Assembly: GCA_973895155.1 (NCBI GenBank)
Contig: OZ316895.1
Coordinates: 13,826,001 to 13,890,000, forward strand
Source: Marsupella aquatica
Lineage: Eukaryota > Marchantiophyta
DNA length: 64,000 nt
Direction: 5' to 3'
Each line of letters starts with the position of its first letter. Positions within the stretch are counted from its first letter, which is position 1. The notes under the pieces are model-generated. The model had not been told where the DNA came from. It saw nothing but the letters and a program-made list of their open reading frames with translations, and made no database searches. Below are positions 36,573 through 49,721 of this stretch, in pieces. The position numbers and the translations under genes are program-made.

Positions 36573-37973
36573 TCACCTTATGAAGGTAATATTTTCACCT
36601 TCTTCCCAATCCGAGTCATCTCCGTCATCCTTGGATCGTGAAAAGGATCTGATGGATTTGTCCTCTTCTACCTCTTCTACCTCTTCTCCATCATCTTCAT
36701 TATCGTCCAGTTGGTCACTATCCAAATCTTCTTCTTCACCATCGATTAAACCTTGCCCCTCCTTTAGCTGTCTTTCTTTCTTCAGTTTGTCCAAGATTCC
36801 GATAACCTGACAAAAGTATCAAACCAAAATTAGATGCTGAAAGCATGGTCGACACAGAGTTCCAAGAAAGAAAATTCTCACTGTTTCCCACCCCTGCAGT
36901 CACTGCTAACCTAATTTTACACCCCTCGTGAGTCCCCTGGTATTTTTGAGACGAAACGGCCCTATAATTCTCAGCAGGCTGACCGGAAGGAAACCGCATT
37001 CGAATTAGAATAGACATCCCAGACACCGCAGTTCTGTTCATGCTCTAAGCGGTTTTACTCGACCAAGGTTTCAAGTAACATGAATAGATCAGGTTGCAAT
37101 TGTATGCATTTCCTTACCCTGCTTCCCCTCTCCAGGGACTCATCTTTGATAAAGCGGACCTCGGGAGTGTTCTTCAAATTCATGCGCTTAGCAAGCCCTT
37201 TCCTCACATACCCGGCTTTGTTTTTCAGAGCCTCCAGTGCTTTCTCTTGACCTCGCTCGTCCCCGTAAATCGAAATGTACACCTTGGCAACCTGCAAGCC
37301 CATCCATGGTCCGAATAAGTAACAGCAGCAGCAGCGGGTTAAGCAATGTCGCTAACATAATGCAGACCACAAGGGCAGAAATCCCGGGCAAATTCTGCTC
37401 TCCCTGAACCAAACCAGGGAACGACTTATTTTAGCCGACCTGGCTATGGTGGTCTCAGATTCCGACCCATTATTCATCTCCATTTTAATTCCACACAAGT
37501 GCCAGCCAGAGAATACTTACAGACAAATCTTTTGACATTTCCACATCGCTAATGGTGGCAACTGCTGTGAGATACATGTCTGCGCCGAGTGCAGTCTCAG
37601 GAAGGACGGCTGCTTGCACCACCTTGTCGTAAAGCAGCATCTCCGAGATCTCCCTTTTGATTTGCTGAGAAACCATCTTCACTCGTCTCTCGTTCGCCAT
37701 ACAAACGACCTTCACTCCTCGACTTCCGCCAACAGCCCTCTCCGAGGAAAACGAACATGGCTCCAAATCCGTCCCACCGCTGCTGCTCCAAACCTTTCTA
37801 GCGGCTCCACCGCTCAAAAATGGTGAGGGAGCGAGGACTGCCGCTGCACTTGAGCAGCGAGCTCCGGACAACCTGTCATTCGCTGATGCTGCTAGACATT
37901 GCTGCGCAGCAAGCTGTGAAGCTTGCGGCAGGTGTAGACGGGCTTGCAGAACTCGCAGCACCGCGGTCTGCAT
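36573..37973 (-). CDS. RbfA: plastid ribosome-binding factor A
   Basis: Three exons, 37973-37521, 37291-37118 and 36806-36573, all in phase 0, giving 286 residues. The first about 85 residues (Ala, Ser and Leu rich, few acidic residues) look like a plastid transit peptide. The RbfA KH-like fold begins at ERRVKMVSQQIKREISEML. It continues through LTAVATISDVEMSKDLS/VAKVYISIYG across the first junction, and includes KAGYVRKGLAKRMNLKNTPEVRFIKDESLERGSR. The family signature (R.P.l.F..D.S...G) is recognisable. After it comes KLKKERQ and a long acidic tail rich in D and E, encoded in part by a TCTTCTACC microsatellite on the plus strand. RbfA binds the 30S subunit near helix 1 of small-subunit rRNA and helps 5'-end processing. 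The start is the first ATG after a non-ATG open stretch. Confidence 0.93.
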
Positions 37974-40900
37974 CTCTACAATTCCACCAATCCGCTCGAG
38001 AAAATCGAAGTAGAGCTGGTGCTGATCCGGACCCAACTGGTGGGCAATCAATTGGCAACAAGAGCTGAGCTCTACTCCTCTTCTCTCGTCTTCTTCATTT
38101 CCTTCCCAATAATAATAATGGATAATGTGGGGATCTACTTTTACTACCGTACTGCCATCTGGGTTCGCGCAATAAATAACAATTGTTTAAATTTTGAGCC
38201 TGACTAAGAGAATGTTTTGGGGGCCTATGAAGTATGAACCCTACACTCGTGTAAACACTTTCTATACATTGTTTTTAAGACGAGCCTGAATCCCTATTCT
38301 TTGAATTTTTTGTTTTGTTTAAGTTTTTTTTTTCAATGCATCATTTCCTTCAGATGATATACAGAATGCCCATCATAGGGAAAACTGTGATGAAGACAAT
38401 GTATAAAAACTTACAGACTGAATGAATAGGCTTAGGTGTGAACTTGCAAAATCTCACCTAAATATCTATTAACTTGTCTGTCTTTTAAGCTTAGCAGATA
38501 GTCTGCATGCTGCTTAAAAGACCATGCAGACTATCTGCTAAGGTGTCAAAGACTGGCGCTCTTAAGTCTTGTCTGTCTTTGAAGGAGTCAGCTTGACCAT
38601 GCAGACTACCCATCCTACGGGCGGCAATGAGACCAACCTTTTGCATCCTTTTAGTGTTAATAGAAATGATAACAAATAACATATGATCATCACCTTGACA
38701 TAGATAAAATACACATCATTTGGGTAGGGCTCAAATCGCGGTCTAGGTGCTTCACTCTTGAAACCTAGACTCCAACTAGCTTCTCATCACAATTAGTTAG
38801 AGAGATTCCAAAACGAAACATCTTGCCTTATTTACTAGAATGAAAACAATCAATGTTTTGCGTAGGTCATGCATGAACCCGGATAATAATCTGGTGTAGG
38901 AGCAACCCTGCGATGTCCCTCTCATCTTGTTACTGGTGGTGCAACTGTTCTGATGATGTGTAGGGTTATCTAAGCACTATATTATGTAATCCTACTGTTT
39001 AGTGCTCATGAATTGGTCTGTTTACAACATGTAATTCTGGCTTGAAGCCTCCCTTGGCGGTTGGATTATGGTTATATTTTTTCCTAACCATGAGATGGAC
39101 CTAGAGGTTTCACTGTGCACCTTTTCCATGCGCCGTCACTCCCCTCGCAGCTCGCAAACTTATGCTTGACAACACCTCCACTCAACATCTATAACTATCA
39201 AGAATAGTTTCCAATGCACTGGCATTGGGCTAGTTTCCAGGAAGGGTGGCCCATACTAAACATCAAGGATGGACCATACCATTATAATTATCAAAGGTGT
39301 TTTGCGTGTTTGGGGTCTTGGACTCACAAGTCTGTGGATTTATAAGGACCGAGTGTACCAATGTTATGGAGACATCTAAACTTATATCTAGTTGCCTCTC
39401 TCCAGATATTTGGTTGTTGAGATATCCCAACATCAAGATGGATGGATTGCATCCACTCCATGCCTTGGTTGCATTTGTTCTCTTACACCACATATGTGCC
39501 CTAAAAATATGTGAAGAATTTGGCTGTGTTGAATTGGCATGGCGACAACACTAAGAAAACTCCATCATAAACCTAATCAAGAGTTGTAGTTGGCTGTTTG
39601 AATTGGGAACATGCTTTTGCTGTCAACAGACCCTTTATTCAACCCTTATTCAACCCTTTGCTTTCCCTTGACAGCCAGTTTTATCCAAGGTTTCATGTCC
39701 CCATGAGATCCATTCCATAGTAATGCTACCAACTCTCCTATATGTGATGTTAATCTATTGCCAGAATAGTCCTTAGTCCAATACTCCAGACCAAAAAGTC
39801 ACTTCCACTTAACAACTAAGAGTGAGGGCTCTAGAAACAATAGTTCCTTCCTTCTGTTTGCAGGGAAATACTGGGTGACCCAGAGAAACAAAGGGTGCCA
39901 TGGTTATCAATTTCCTAACTTTCATTTTCCTTAACAATCCAAATTAGAAAGCTGGTATCATAACTTGAAATAAATATACAATCAAAAGAGATAATATAGG
40001 AATCATATCTTTCCTAACAAACCCCGGCAGTTGGATTCCTCTACCCAATTTCTATGACCATGGAATTTTCAAAAAGCCTCTCTGGGTCCCTCTATGAGCC
40101 CTGCTGCTTGCCTCCCGGCTCCAAGGATTGGCCCCGATTGTTTACCCTCCCCATCCATTCGAGCCGTTTGACCCTAGCGGGTTCAGGAACAAGCAACATC
40201 CAACCACCATCCTTGTTTGCATAGATGGCTCCCCTGTGCATAGTCCCAGGCTCACCTTCTGCTTCAGCAACATTTTCCACAATGGAGACACGATCACAAC
40301 AACAAAATTGGTGCATCAACAAATGGGCTGGTCCCAATATATATGATACACAAGTTCCTTCTTACTGAACCCCATGCGAAGTGCCTTCCAAAATCCCTGG
40401 AAGCATGTGCATCCACATCAACACTATTGGTCGGAAACAACACTAAAGGTTCATTGTGCAAGTGTTTGAGGCAAGGAAAAAAAATAGCTAGAATTTATAA
40501 TTGTAAAAACAACAGAAAACTGAAAATAACATGTCAAATAAACAAAAAAGGGGTAAAACGGGGGTTATAGAAAATAACCTTTGGATGTGTTGTGATTGAT
40601 ATTTCAGAGTTTTTTCCAATAATTGCATGAGTTGTCTATCTAATTTTTCTTAAAAATTAGATTTCAAATTCTTTTGACAATTTTTTGAAATAACCATGAT
40701 TGGGTACAAAGGAACTCTTCTTCTACTGTAACATTTAAAAAGGTAACTTGAGAAACCTTTTGATTGCTATGGATAGAGGAATTAGAACATAAGAAACACT
40801 TCAACTACTATGGATAGAAACTCTTTGGCTGCTAAAACATTTTGCATGGATGATATGATTGGAATGTTACATGGACTATATGGAAGTAGGAGCACCAAGT

Positions 40901-41549
40901 AAAGCCGTGCACGGACTACTACCATGAATGATCTACTCTTTTTTCCCTCTCATCTCCATATTCAAACCTACTCCAATATACAATTCTTCATGTGCTCCAA
41001 CTTGTTGAACAACGTCAAACTTGCATAAGGTCCAAGGGGTCCTCAAACTAATTCACCCTACTTTGCTGGGACTAAACTAGGCTCTACAAGAACTCGGGCA
41101 CAAATCATCACCCTTCACCCATTGCATAGGCTAAACCTAAACTCTCTAAGCCAAAATGTGCTAGGTCTACAAGATATGCTTGCAAAATCATCAGTTGAAA
41201 TGCACCATATCGTTTTAAAAACATGCCCACATCAGCAAAAAGTGAAGATCTACAAGGGACCCACTATTTGGTGACTCAGATAGGTACTGCTTTTGCCATG
41301 TTGTGCCCCAAGTTCATATAAACTGAACTCTCCCATATTTACACATTTGAATGGCTAAGATTGCGCCCAGAGAGGCATGGATATGGGGTAGCTCACTTGA
41401 GTTGAGACTCATAGGTCTAGATTTTAAATATTGTGACTCACTATTCCCTTTCCGTAGGGTTTCACAGATACCCCTTAAATAAAAAAAATAAAAACAGAAC
41501 CTGCCTCCTAGGTTCTAACAAACAATGAAAATAAAATGGAGAACCCTCG
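37974..41549. other. intergenic, no gene seen apart from a hairpin repeat
   Basis: AT-rich sequence 5' to RbfA. An 81-codon minus-strand frame at 40092-40337 has no family resemblance. An inverted-repeat structure at 38480-38542 is listed separately. Confidence 0.5.
38480..38542. repeat. interleaved perfect inverted repeats (hairpin)
   Basis: A perfect 20-bp inverted repeat has arms at 38490-38509 and 38523-38542 with a 13-base loop. The ten bases before the first arm (GTCTTTTAAG, 38480-38489) are the reverse complement of the ten bases at the end of the loop (38513-38522). The order is therefore A, B, A', B'. A related CATGCAGACTA occurs again at about 38597. Confidence 0.85.
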
Positions 41550-42010
41550 TCACAACCCCCCCACCCCCAGGCAGGCGTTATCAAGAAGTCTCTCGGCCTC
41601 CCCGTAATACAGTTTTACACTGTCAGAATACTTCGCCGCCTTCCCCGTAAGCAGTTGCGTAAGCAACCTGGCGCTCGGACTGACGGCCGTCAGACCGGTT
41701 CTCGCGTGCTGCGTGCAGCAACGATACCGTCGGTTCGGACGGGCCTCTAGGAACGGCCGAACGGACTGCGGACTGCCCACAGTCGGGGTACCGTAGGAGG
41801 AGGCCGACGGAGTAGGACTGTGGTCGGCCCGACGGCCGTTCGCGAAAGGTTCTCTCCGTAGTGGAGTGGACAGATCATTTGGAGCGTCGAACATCGTAAC
41901 GAGGCCCGAAGTTTGTTCTTTCTAGTTCTCGTTGTCGTCTGTCTTCGAATGCTTGCGCCAGCAAAAGTGCAGAGTCCGGTACTGCGCCAGAGATCCCTCA
42001 ATCGTCACCA
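41550..42010. other. GC-rich island with unassigned open frames
   Basis: CG-rich sequence that stands out from its AT-rich surroundings. A 114-codon minus-strand frame (41894-41550) and an 84-codon frame overlap. Neither shows a motif I know. It may be a promoter-associated island, a retroelement scrap or an unrecognised small gene. Confidence 0.35.
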
Positions 42011-43439
42011 GCAATCGCGTCGCGGAAGGTTGGAGAAGAGGAAGAGGAGAGGAAGAGGGAGGCTAAGGCTTTGGTGGTGAATTGGGCACCAGCTTTTTCA
42101 GTGGAGTTGATCGATCAGTTTACTCCAGGAGTCGTTCTTCTCGGCGTGGTTTGTGCAACGAAACGAAGAGGGTTGAGCCGTCTAGGAGGGGCTTCTGCTG
42201 ATTCGGATTGCTGCGAGCGAACGGAGGGAGGGGAGGGCAGGGAAGGGGAGCGGAGACCGCGGTTGGAATAATATCTTCTTGACAGGTTTTGAGATAGTGG
42301 AAAAGTGGTGAAGGTATTTTCCTGTTTTGGTAGGGTGGTGACCACGACGGGAGGGAGGGAAGGTGGAAGGGATGTGGAAGGCAAGGGTGGCAGCTGCGGG
42401 TGTTGAATCCTTGGGATAAGCATTTTCGCCGTCATCCGTTCGTTGCGCTCCGACGTCTGCCGCTTTCTACGGTTGGGGCTTGATTGACACTCAGGCGGCC
42501 CGATTAGGTGAGCGAGCACCGAGTGCGATTGCGCATTCCATCCTCTTAAGTTTAAAATATCGTTTCTTTGCCGTGGTTTTTGGTTTTATGTCGCAAACCT
42601 CCCCTCACGTCACGGCACTCCATCAGCCTCGATGCTGTACTACACTGGCATTGGTAAAGTTTTTTTGGGTGATGTTGGATAGCTTTGTGACTTGTCTCTC
42701 GAAGCTTACTTCTTGTCTACCAGTTTGACGACGGGCTCTTTCTGTTTCTGTTTCTGTTTCTGTTTCTGTGTCTGTGCTTGTTTCCTCTCGCCTCAGTTTT
42801 CTCTTCCAACTCTTGTTGTTCGTGCATGTTATTTGATCAAGGAGAGCTCGGGCGGGGTGGTCAACTTTGTTGGCTTTTAATAGAGCTTCTGATATGTTTT
42901 GTCCAAGTTACTCACCAACCTTCGTCTCTTTTGATTCACATCATTATGCGAGCTCTCCTGCAATACATTTCTCAGAAAAGACCTTTCACTCAGTCTCAGT
43001 CGCTTTCCATTCGTTCATTTTTTTTATTGGAGTGGGAGTAGAATGGATCACATTCTACAGAACAGTTATTCTCTGGGCCTAGTATTTTGTAGTAGTTACC
43101 TTTCTGATTGTAGTACCGTAATACTTCTGCCTGTTAGCCGTTGTTTCACACTCAAGATTTTAGGACACAGGAAAGTGCGTTCAACTTTCAGATTGTAAGG
43201 GATACGGAGTCATGATGTGGAGGAGTACTTGGGAAGACCGGATAGTCTAGAAGAAAGTTCCAGCTCTCTAAAAGGCAGTCTGTCTTTATCTTCTCCAACC
43301 AGGTTTCCAGAAGTATTGGGGCGGTGAGATGACTTGTAGCTCCATTGAATTCTAGGAGTGGAGCCCGACATCGACACAAGCAGGACCGAAAGATCGAGCG
43401 AGCGAATTTGAGAGAAAAGGTATCAATAAATCTTTATCA
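42011..43439 (+). promoter_or_regulatory. likely promoter and 5' UTR of the KH/zinc-knuckle gene
   Basis: This segment is not coding for a recognised protein. It includes a TTTCTG microsatellite at 42745-42771. The last stretch before the ATG at 43440 (AAATCTTTATCAATGG) is compatible with a 5' UTR that may be interrupted by an intron. Confidence 0.35.
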
Positions 43440-46400
43440 ATGGCCGAACTCGATGATGACAGAGATGAGGAATGGTTTAAGGAGGTCTATGGAAGGGAGT
43501 ATACGGGCCCACCTAAGCCTCCCCGTACAGACAATCCACAAGATGACTCAGGCAAGGTGAAAAAGCGACCTGGCGCTGCAGCTGTTGCTAGTGCAGGTGA
43601 TGGATCAGATGAAGAGGATGAGCCTCGTGATCCCAATGCTGTGCCCACTGACTTCACCAGTAGAGAAGCCAAAGTATGGGAGGCCAAGGCCAAGGCCGTA
43701 GAAAGAAATTGGAAGCGCAGGAAGGAAGAGGAGCTCACTTGTCGTATCTGTGGCGAGGTTGGCCATTTTGCCCAGGTATGTGCATGCTTCAGGTAACTCT
43801 CCAGGTCTTGTGCACCTTTTGCCCGCCAATTCGTTAGGAACGGACGATAGTGGTATGATCTCTATTCGAAGAGGCACGACCTGCGAAAGTGGAAAATAGA
43901 AATAGTAGAAAATTTAAAATTACAAGAGGAAAGTTCTTTGAACCTTGAGAATTCCGATGGAGTTTTCTCGAGAGGCACGGCTGTTTTCGGATCCTTTCCT
44001 ACAGGCAGGGTTTGGCAAGGTGGATCTTGAATGCAAGGATCGATCTTGTTTCTGAAAAGGTCGACGGGCATTGTAAACGAGGATACATGCGAAACACGCA
44101 GGAAATTTATTTTCTTGCCAGGATTTAGGTTGGGGTGACAAGATAATTTGCAATGAAAACTATCATACACTATTGACAAACCTCTCATCCCACCTTCCTC
44201 ACGAGTTCTCGTTCCCGGTTAATCCCGTCGCGGTTCCAGAAGTCCTGGTACAGTAGATACGTGGTGGAAGAGTCGAGGTATTTGAAAGTTTCTCTATGAT
44301 TCTGTTGATGGGAAGTCTCATCCTGATCAGTCAAGGTAATCACTATTTAATGGGATGATCCGGAACGTTACTGGTGTGGACTTCATGGTGGAAGTTTAGC
44401 CAATTACCCCATCCTTAATGACAAGCTCTTGTCTCTTTTTGGAAAGATTAGATCTCTTTCCTTTCCTGTTTGGAAAAGGCGAAGACAATGGTCATGGAAT
44501 GGCCACTGTATTAACTGGTTCAACACCCACATGGTTCATCAGATGCAAGGGAGTTTTCATTGTTTCTCTTATGCTGTTTGCTTGACATTATCTAAAATTA
44601 TTTCTTAGGTGAGAGGAATTAGTTTACTGTTTGTGGGTCTGGTTGATGTGGGCAGACCGAAGGCTGATCCTATTATACTGAGAGGAGTTGTAGGAGACCT
44701 GCTTTGAGTTGGTCAGGTTAGGGAGAGAAGGGCTTTCTGGTCAGGTCCGGCAAGGTTGAAGGTTGAAAAGATCTGTCTGGAATCTTTGTTGCGACTAGTT
44801 TGCTCCATAGTGTCTGAACTTGGTTGTGAAGATGTGGAGTGTCTTTCAAGGAAGTTCGATGCCCGAAAGGTTCTGCTTTCAGATCTTACTGACCTTTTGT
44901 TTCCAAATTTTGCAGGGTTGTCCAACTACGCTGGGTGGCAACCGTAAGCAAGGGGAAGTGATTGAGAGGATTCCCTTAAGGGATAAGAGATTAAAACCTC
45001 GAATTATTGGTACAGGGGGTGCTGTGATACAAGGCATTGAAAAGGAGACTGGTTGTCGTCTCAAGCTCGAGGACAATCTTAGTGCAGGATCGGGTGCTTT
45101 CTTCGTACGAATTTCAGGTCCTGATAGGATTGCTATCGGTAAAGCCGTGGACGTAGTAAATAAATTGGTCGAGCAAGTTGAAGACGAGTGGAAACAGTCC
45201 TCGATGAGGAGACCGCATAGTGGAGGTGGCCCCGGTGGAAACGATGGGGGTCGGGGGATTGGTGGTGGCGGTGATCGTGGTGGGCATGATCGTCGTGGTG
45301 GTGGCGGTGGAGACTCGTACAGGGGATCCAACGTGAATCCCTTGATTGCTGCTCAAATGCAGCACATAGCTGTACAAAGACTCCAACATTCTGCTCCAAA
45401 TATGGGGCCGTTAGGTCGAGGGGAGGGACCCCCTCAACCCCTAGACGAAGACAAGCGCACCATTGAGCACATTGCATCGCAGTTGGAAGCCCGGCGGCAG
45501 TGGGAAGCTGTGTCGGGTTCTTCTCAAACCCTTAATGGTTCTGGCGCTTCGCCTCCATTTTCATATAAAGAGGGTGAGAACCATGTCATGTCCTTCCATG
45601 ATAATTCTATTTTGTCTGTGGTCCCGAACTCCTTTGATATGTTGGAGTGCAGTGGAACTCGCTTCGATAGATAAACAGCCTTAAGTTTTACTTTCTGTAG
45701 TATATAATCCTCGATAATGAGACAAATGCCAATGTGAGGTACGTGCCCTCTACACCTTTGTCACAATGCTTGCAACCTCGAGGTATATTTGATCGTCTCT
45801 GCTGCCCACATGTGCTGAAGATCAATCAAGTGTCTCGCCAAGAACACTGATGATCACCGGTTGAGAACTGATGTAATGCTGAAGAGTTGAGAATTCCTCT
45901 TGGATCTGAAAGAATCAACTTTTTAGGTCTTGTGGTATGAGGTTGTTGCTAGCCCACCGCAGACAGACTGGGTCGTTCATATTAAGTGCACGTTCTAAGG
46001 ATTCGGACAACGGACTAAGAAGGAACTTCCTTTTGCGCTACTATTTTGAAGGCCGTGGTGCTTCTGGAGCTGGGAGCTTGTCATCATACAGTGGGAAAGG
46101 GTCTGGATCTGAAGGAGGTTACTATCATGGTGGAAATCAGGACAGTGGACCTTACCAAAGCCAGAGTGGAGGTGGTAGTCTACCAGAGCTTGAACAAGAC
46201 CTGGATTTGGGGTATGACGAGAAACCATTAGCCCAGACCCTGGATGAACTGGAGAATCGATTTCTACAGGAGACGATTGAGCTCACAAAAGATCAAAATG
46301 CAGAGGAGGATAAGGAAAATGCAAAACATCGCGAGGTTTGCACAGTCCTCTTTATCTCACTTGTATTCTCTGACGTGTTACGAGAATTAGAATGTGTTGT

Positions 46401-47286
46401 TTGGATAGCATCCATAGCACGAATTCGTTTTCTGTTCGTAGTTAGTCTGGTCCGTCGATGGCAGCAAGATCCGTGTTATTTGGTAGATATGTTTCATGGA
46501 ATTGGTCACGATGGCAGCAGGGTTCCGGCTTTTTCATCCCGGATAACCCTGATAGTGATCCTAGAGCTTCGCTAGTTTGGAGTGGTTTGGTCTTTAAGAA
46601 ATTTTCCACCTCTCCTCTTGCCTCCGATTCAAAACTCCTTAGGATAGTAGGGGTTTCGGAGGAAAGCATGCCTTGTAGGTTCTTTTCATGTCATGTTTCC
46701 ACCAGATCTAATTGAGGAGTAGCCTCACTATCCATGCCCGCATTTGGGAACCAAGGCCTAAATTTCCCCTCGTCGGCTCTTTCATCATCTTCATGTAACA
46801 TGTTATGACAAAATTTGTGCTGGCATTTAAGTAATCTTGTCTGGTGTGCAGCGCATGAAAGAAATTCAGGAACAATATCAGCAGAAAATGACTATCCTAA
46901 GGTCCAAGCACGCGAAGCAACGGGAAGAGTTTTTGCGGCACGAATCTCAAATTCGGCAACATCAGTACCAGCAACATGCAGGGTATGGGATGTATCAGTA
47001 CGGTGGGGGCAATGGTCCCCCGTCGTCTCGTGGGGGGCCTTATAATGGTAGTGGTTATGATCGTGGTGCCCACTCTGCTTCTCCAGAGAACTTACAAGGA
47101 CATGGACACGGTCACTTGGGGGTTTATGATTCATACAAAGACGGAGGTCCATTGTATAGCAACAATCTGTCCCATTCATACAGTAGGAAACAAGGTTACG
47201 AGTCAAGCAAGAATTATGGGAACCAAGGATATGACTCGGCTCCGTATGCATATGGAAATTCGCCGAGTTATTCAACATATGGATAA
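43440..47286 (+). CDS. CCHC zinc-knuckle and KH-domain RNA-binding protein
   Basis: Four exons, 43440-43775, 44916-45573, 46052-46335 and 46852-47286, all GT-AG and in phase, giving 570 residues. The N-terminus is acidic with TGPPKPPRT and a charged helix (AKVWEAKAKAVERNWKRRK). A CCHC zinc knuckle CRICGEVGHFAQ/GC (about 101-114) has its fourth ligand in exon 2. A KH domain follows (about 128-200) with RLKPRIIGTGGAVIQGIEKE, whose GTGG is the GxxG RNA-binding loop. Next comes an RGG-like Gly/Arg/Asp stretch (about 205-235), then a Gln/Arg-rich coiled coil encoded by exon 4 (RMKEIQEQYQQKM), then a Tyr/Gly/Ser low-complexity tail. The order resembles a plant family that combines CCHC and KH domains, and distantly the splicing factor SF1, where KH precedes the knuckle. 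It is probably a nuclear RNA-binding protein; its targets are unknown. Confidence 0.9.
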
Positions 47287-49721
47287 TCGTTAAGATTCAG
47301 GTTTTGAATCACACTGGCCATGTATAGTTAACGCAATTATTGGTGGAATTTTTGGAACATGGGACCGTGAGGGCAACCATCCACTTTAACAATGGCTTTG
47401 TTTTGTGCAAGTAGTACTCTTCATAGTTGGGTCCAGATTTTTCCATGCTCCTTCCAGGCTCTTCATTCTGACTTAGTGTAACCTGCGTGTCATTATGTAT
47501 GGGGTAATTTTCTATATTTCTGACATGCTGTCTCGTTACATCTTGCTCATCAACGTAGGGAATGCTTCTGAACCTCTTTTGGATGATGCAACAAGGAAAG
47601 AGACAACTGTCCGTATCGTTCAGAACTGTACCTCTTAATGTCTGCTGCAACTTAAGTCCCGCAGATGGCAAGGAGGTTTGCTTGAGAGGTGTTTATCTTA
47701 GTGGTTTGAGGTTGGGTATCGTAAGAGTCCATTGAAAGGTAGACTGAGCACGAGGTACTAGCGGGAAAATATCTTAAGGTTCAGGTTCAGGTGTGGGTTG
47801 GGGACGGTCCTCTCGTTTATGCCTCTCATGTCCTACCGAGATTCATTCTGGAACGGAGGGAGTGCTAAAGGTCTTCCTCCCGAAACTGTTATGGAAATGC
47901 GTAAACGACGGAGGGCCAATTGCTTTACAGCACGGTTGGGGGAGCAGCAGAGTAACATGAACCACAGTTTCAGGGTGTTACCTCATTCGCCTTGCAACAT
48001 TGAAAGTGAGGGTGGTAGAACTTATGGGGAGGCTGCACCTATCAATTCACTGTAGCCACTTCTTCCCCTATCCTATTGGGCGCAGAAGTAGTGATCTCGT
48101 ACCATTGTGTGAGAAAACTTGTCATCGACGAAAGCTAAGGACTTTGTAAGTAGCTAGATGCAATTCTAGATTTCTCTACTATTTCCTCATTTTCTTTACA
48201 ATTGTGATGATGGTAATTCATAAACCACTGAGAAATCTCCGGAAGCTGCCCCACCTAACAAGAAATAATCACCTGTTCTGTAGTGTTTGTTCGTATCTTT
48301 ACTTAAAGTACTAGTCATCTAGTGAAAAACACTGGAAACCGACACCTAGTCAAACGTGTCAGGAAAGGCAAAGGCGCTGTGGAGGGTGGTGGCTTCCCAC
48401 ACAATTTCCTACCTACATGCAAAACCTACTAGTACGAAGAAACTGCAAGAGGGTAGTGAATTAATACTTTGAATATTATGACTGCCATTTTCCTGGTGAG
48501 AATAGTGTGCTAAATCAATGAGGTGGGTCAACACGGGCTTGTCCATATCATTTGTGGCGAAGGGTATGTTTTGTGGCGAAGGGTATGTGCTACTTGCGGT
48601 AGACAGATTCCCAAGAGGGCTACCTTCGGGTGATAGCAGGAAAAAATGAAAACGCTGCATTGACATAAGAGACTTAAGGTTGAGCGAGCCGGAGATGTGC
48701 CGCAGAAGAGTATAAACGTGCTAAAGGAGAATCATTTGTATGGGACGAGTTCAAGTGAAGACTATTCTCATGTGAGCTTTCTCTACCATCTGTGAAGCTT
48801 ACAAAATAGCACTTCTCCCTGAGGATAATGTGCTTTATCAAGTTGGCAGCTTCCCCAGAGGGAGTGACCATTTTGGCATTGACAGATCTGAATACTACCG
48901 GGTTCGTCCAAATTTGATTCCCGCTTCGTATGAAGCGTAATACAGTCTCCATTTCATTTACTTTAAATACATTGAATTCTTCCAATAGTCTAAGTGAACA
49001 CAAGTAATTTTGACGGAGAAAATTTCCTTGTGGAATGCAGATGTCTGCAACAGCATAAATAAACCAGCCTTACATGGAACCACCATATGGACAAGGAACT
49101 AAGTGTACTAAAGCAGAGAACAAGGTTTGTTGGTATTATTGATTCCATGTTTAGCATTCAACGTGATTAATTGGATCCCAGCTCAGAGGAAATGCCTCCA
49201 CACGGAAACTCTCTCCAGGACGGTGAGCAGATGATATTAATGGCGGAACTTGCTCGATTTGACCCATCGCTCAACTGGGTCACAGCTCGAGGGTGGCCAT
49301 GGGATTGGGACACAAAAAGAAACACCCAAATCTGAGATTTATGCAAAACCTGACAGGACCTTTTAATGATCACCGTTTGGTCCTATGAGAGGGCACAAGG
49401 GTAGTATTATCGTTGCCCAGGTCAACCCAAAGAGGGTAAGATGATGATTCCAGCAGGTAAGCAACTCTTTGAGAGCACTGCTGCTGACATTCAGTGCTTC
49501 AGTTGGGAGTGTTTGTCGCCACACAGGTGCAGGAAATGTCATGCCAGCGTGAATTTGTCAGCCTAAACAATGGTGTTGTCCGACAGAAATCCAAAAGGAG
49601 TGATATATGACAAGCTCAGGATTGGTACACTTCGATGCTTCACTTCTTGTGAACCTCGCACCCAGATTCCTTCATCCTTGTAGCACCAAGAGACGAAGGG
49701 ATTCTCACCCTTGTTCTCCAT
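47287..49721. other. intergenic between convergent genes, no gene seen
   Basis: Three-prime flanks of the KH gene (+) and BPG2 (-). A 109-codon minus-strand frame (48674-49003) and an 85-codon plus frame (47798-48055) have no recognisable motifs. There is a small duplication of TTGTGGCGAAGGGTATGT near 48550-48590. Confidence 0.5.

Noticed and set aside
39953-39960. TGGTATCA, like the start of an initiator-tRNA primer-binding site of an LTR retrotransposon
   Set aside because: The match ends after eight bases and there is no LTR, polypurine tract or gag-pol frame nearby.
44879-45389. minus-strand open frames opposite the KH gene
   Set aside because: Antisense shadows of the glycine-rich KH exon.
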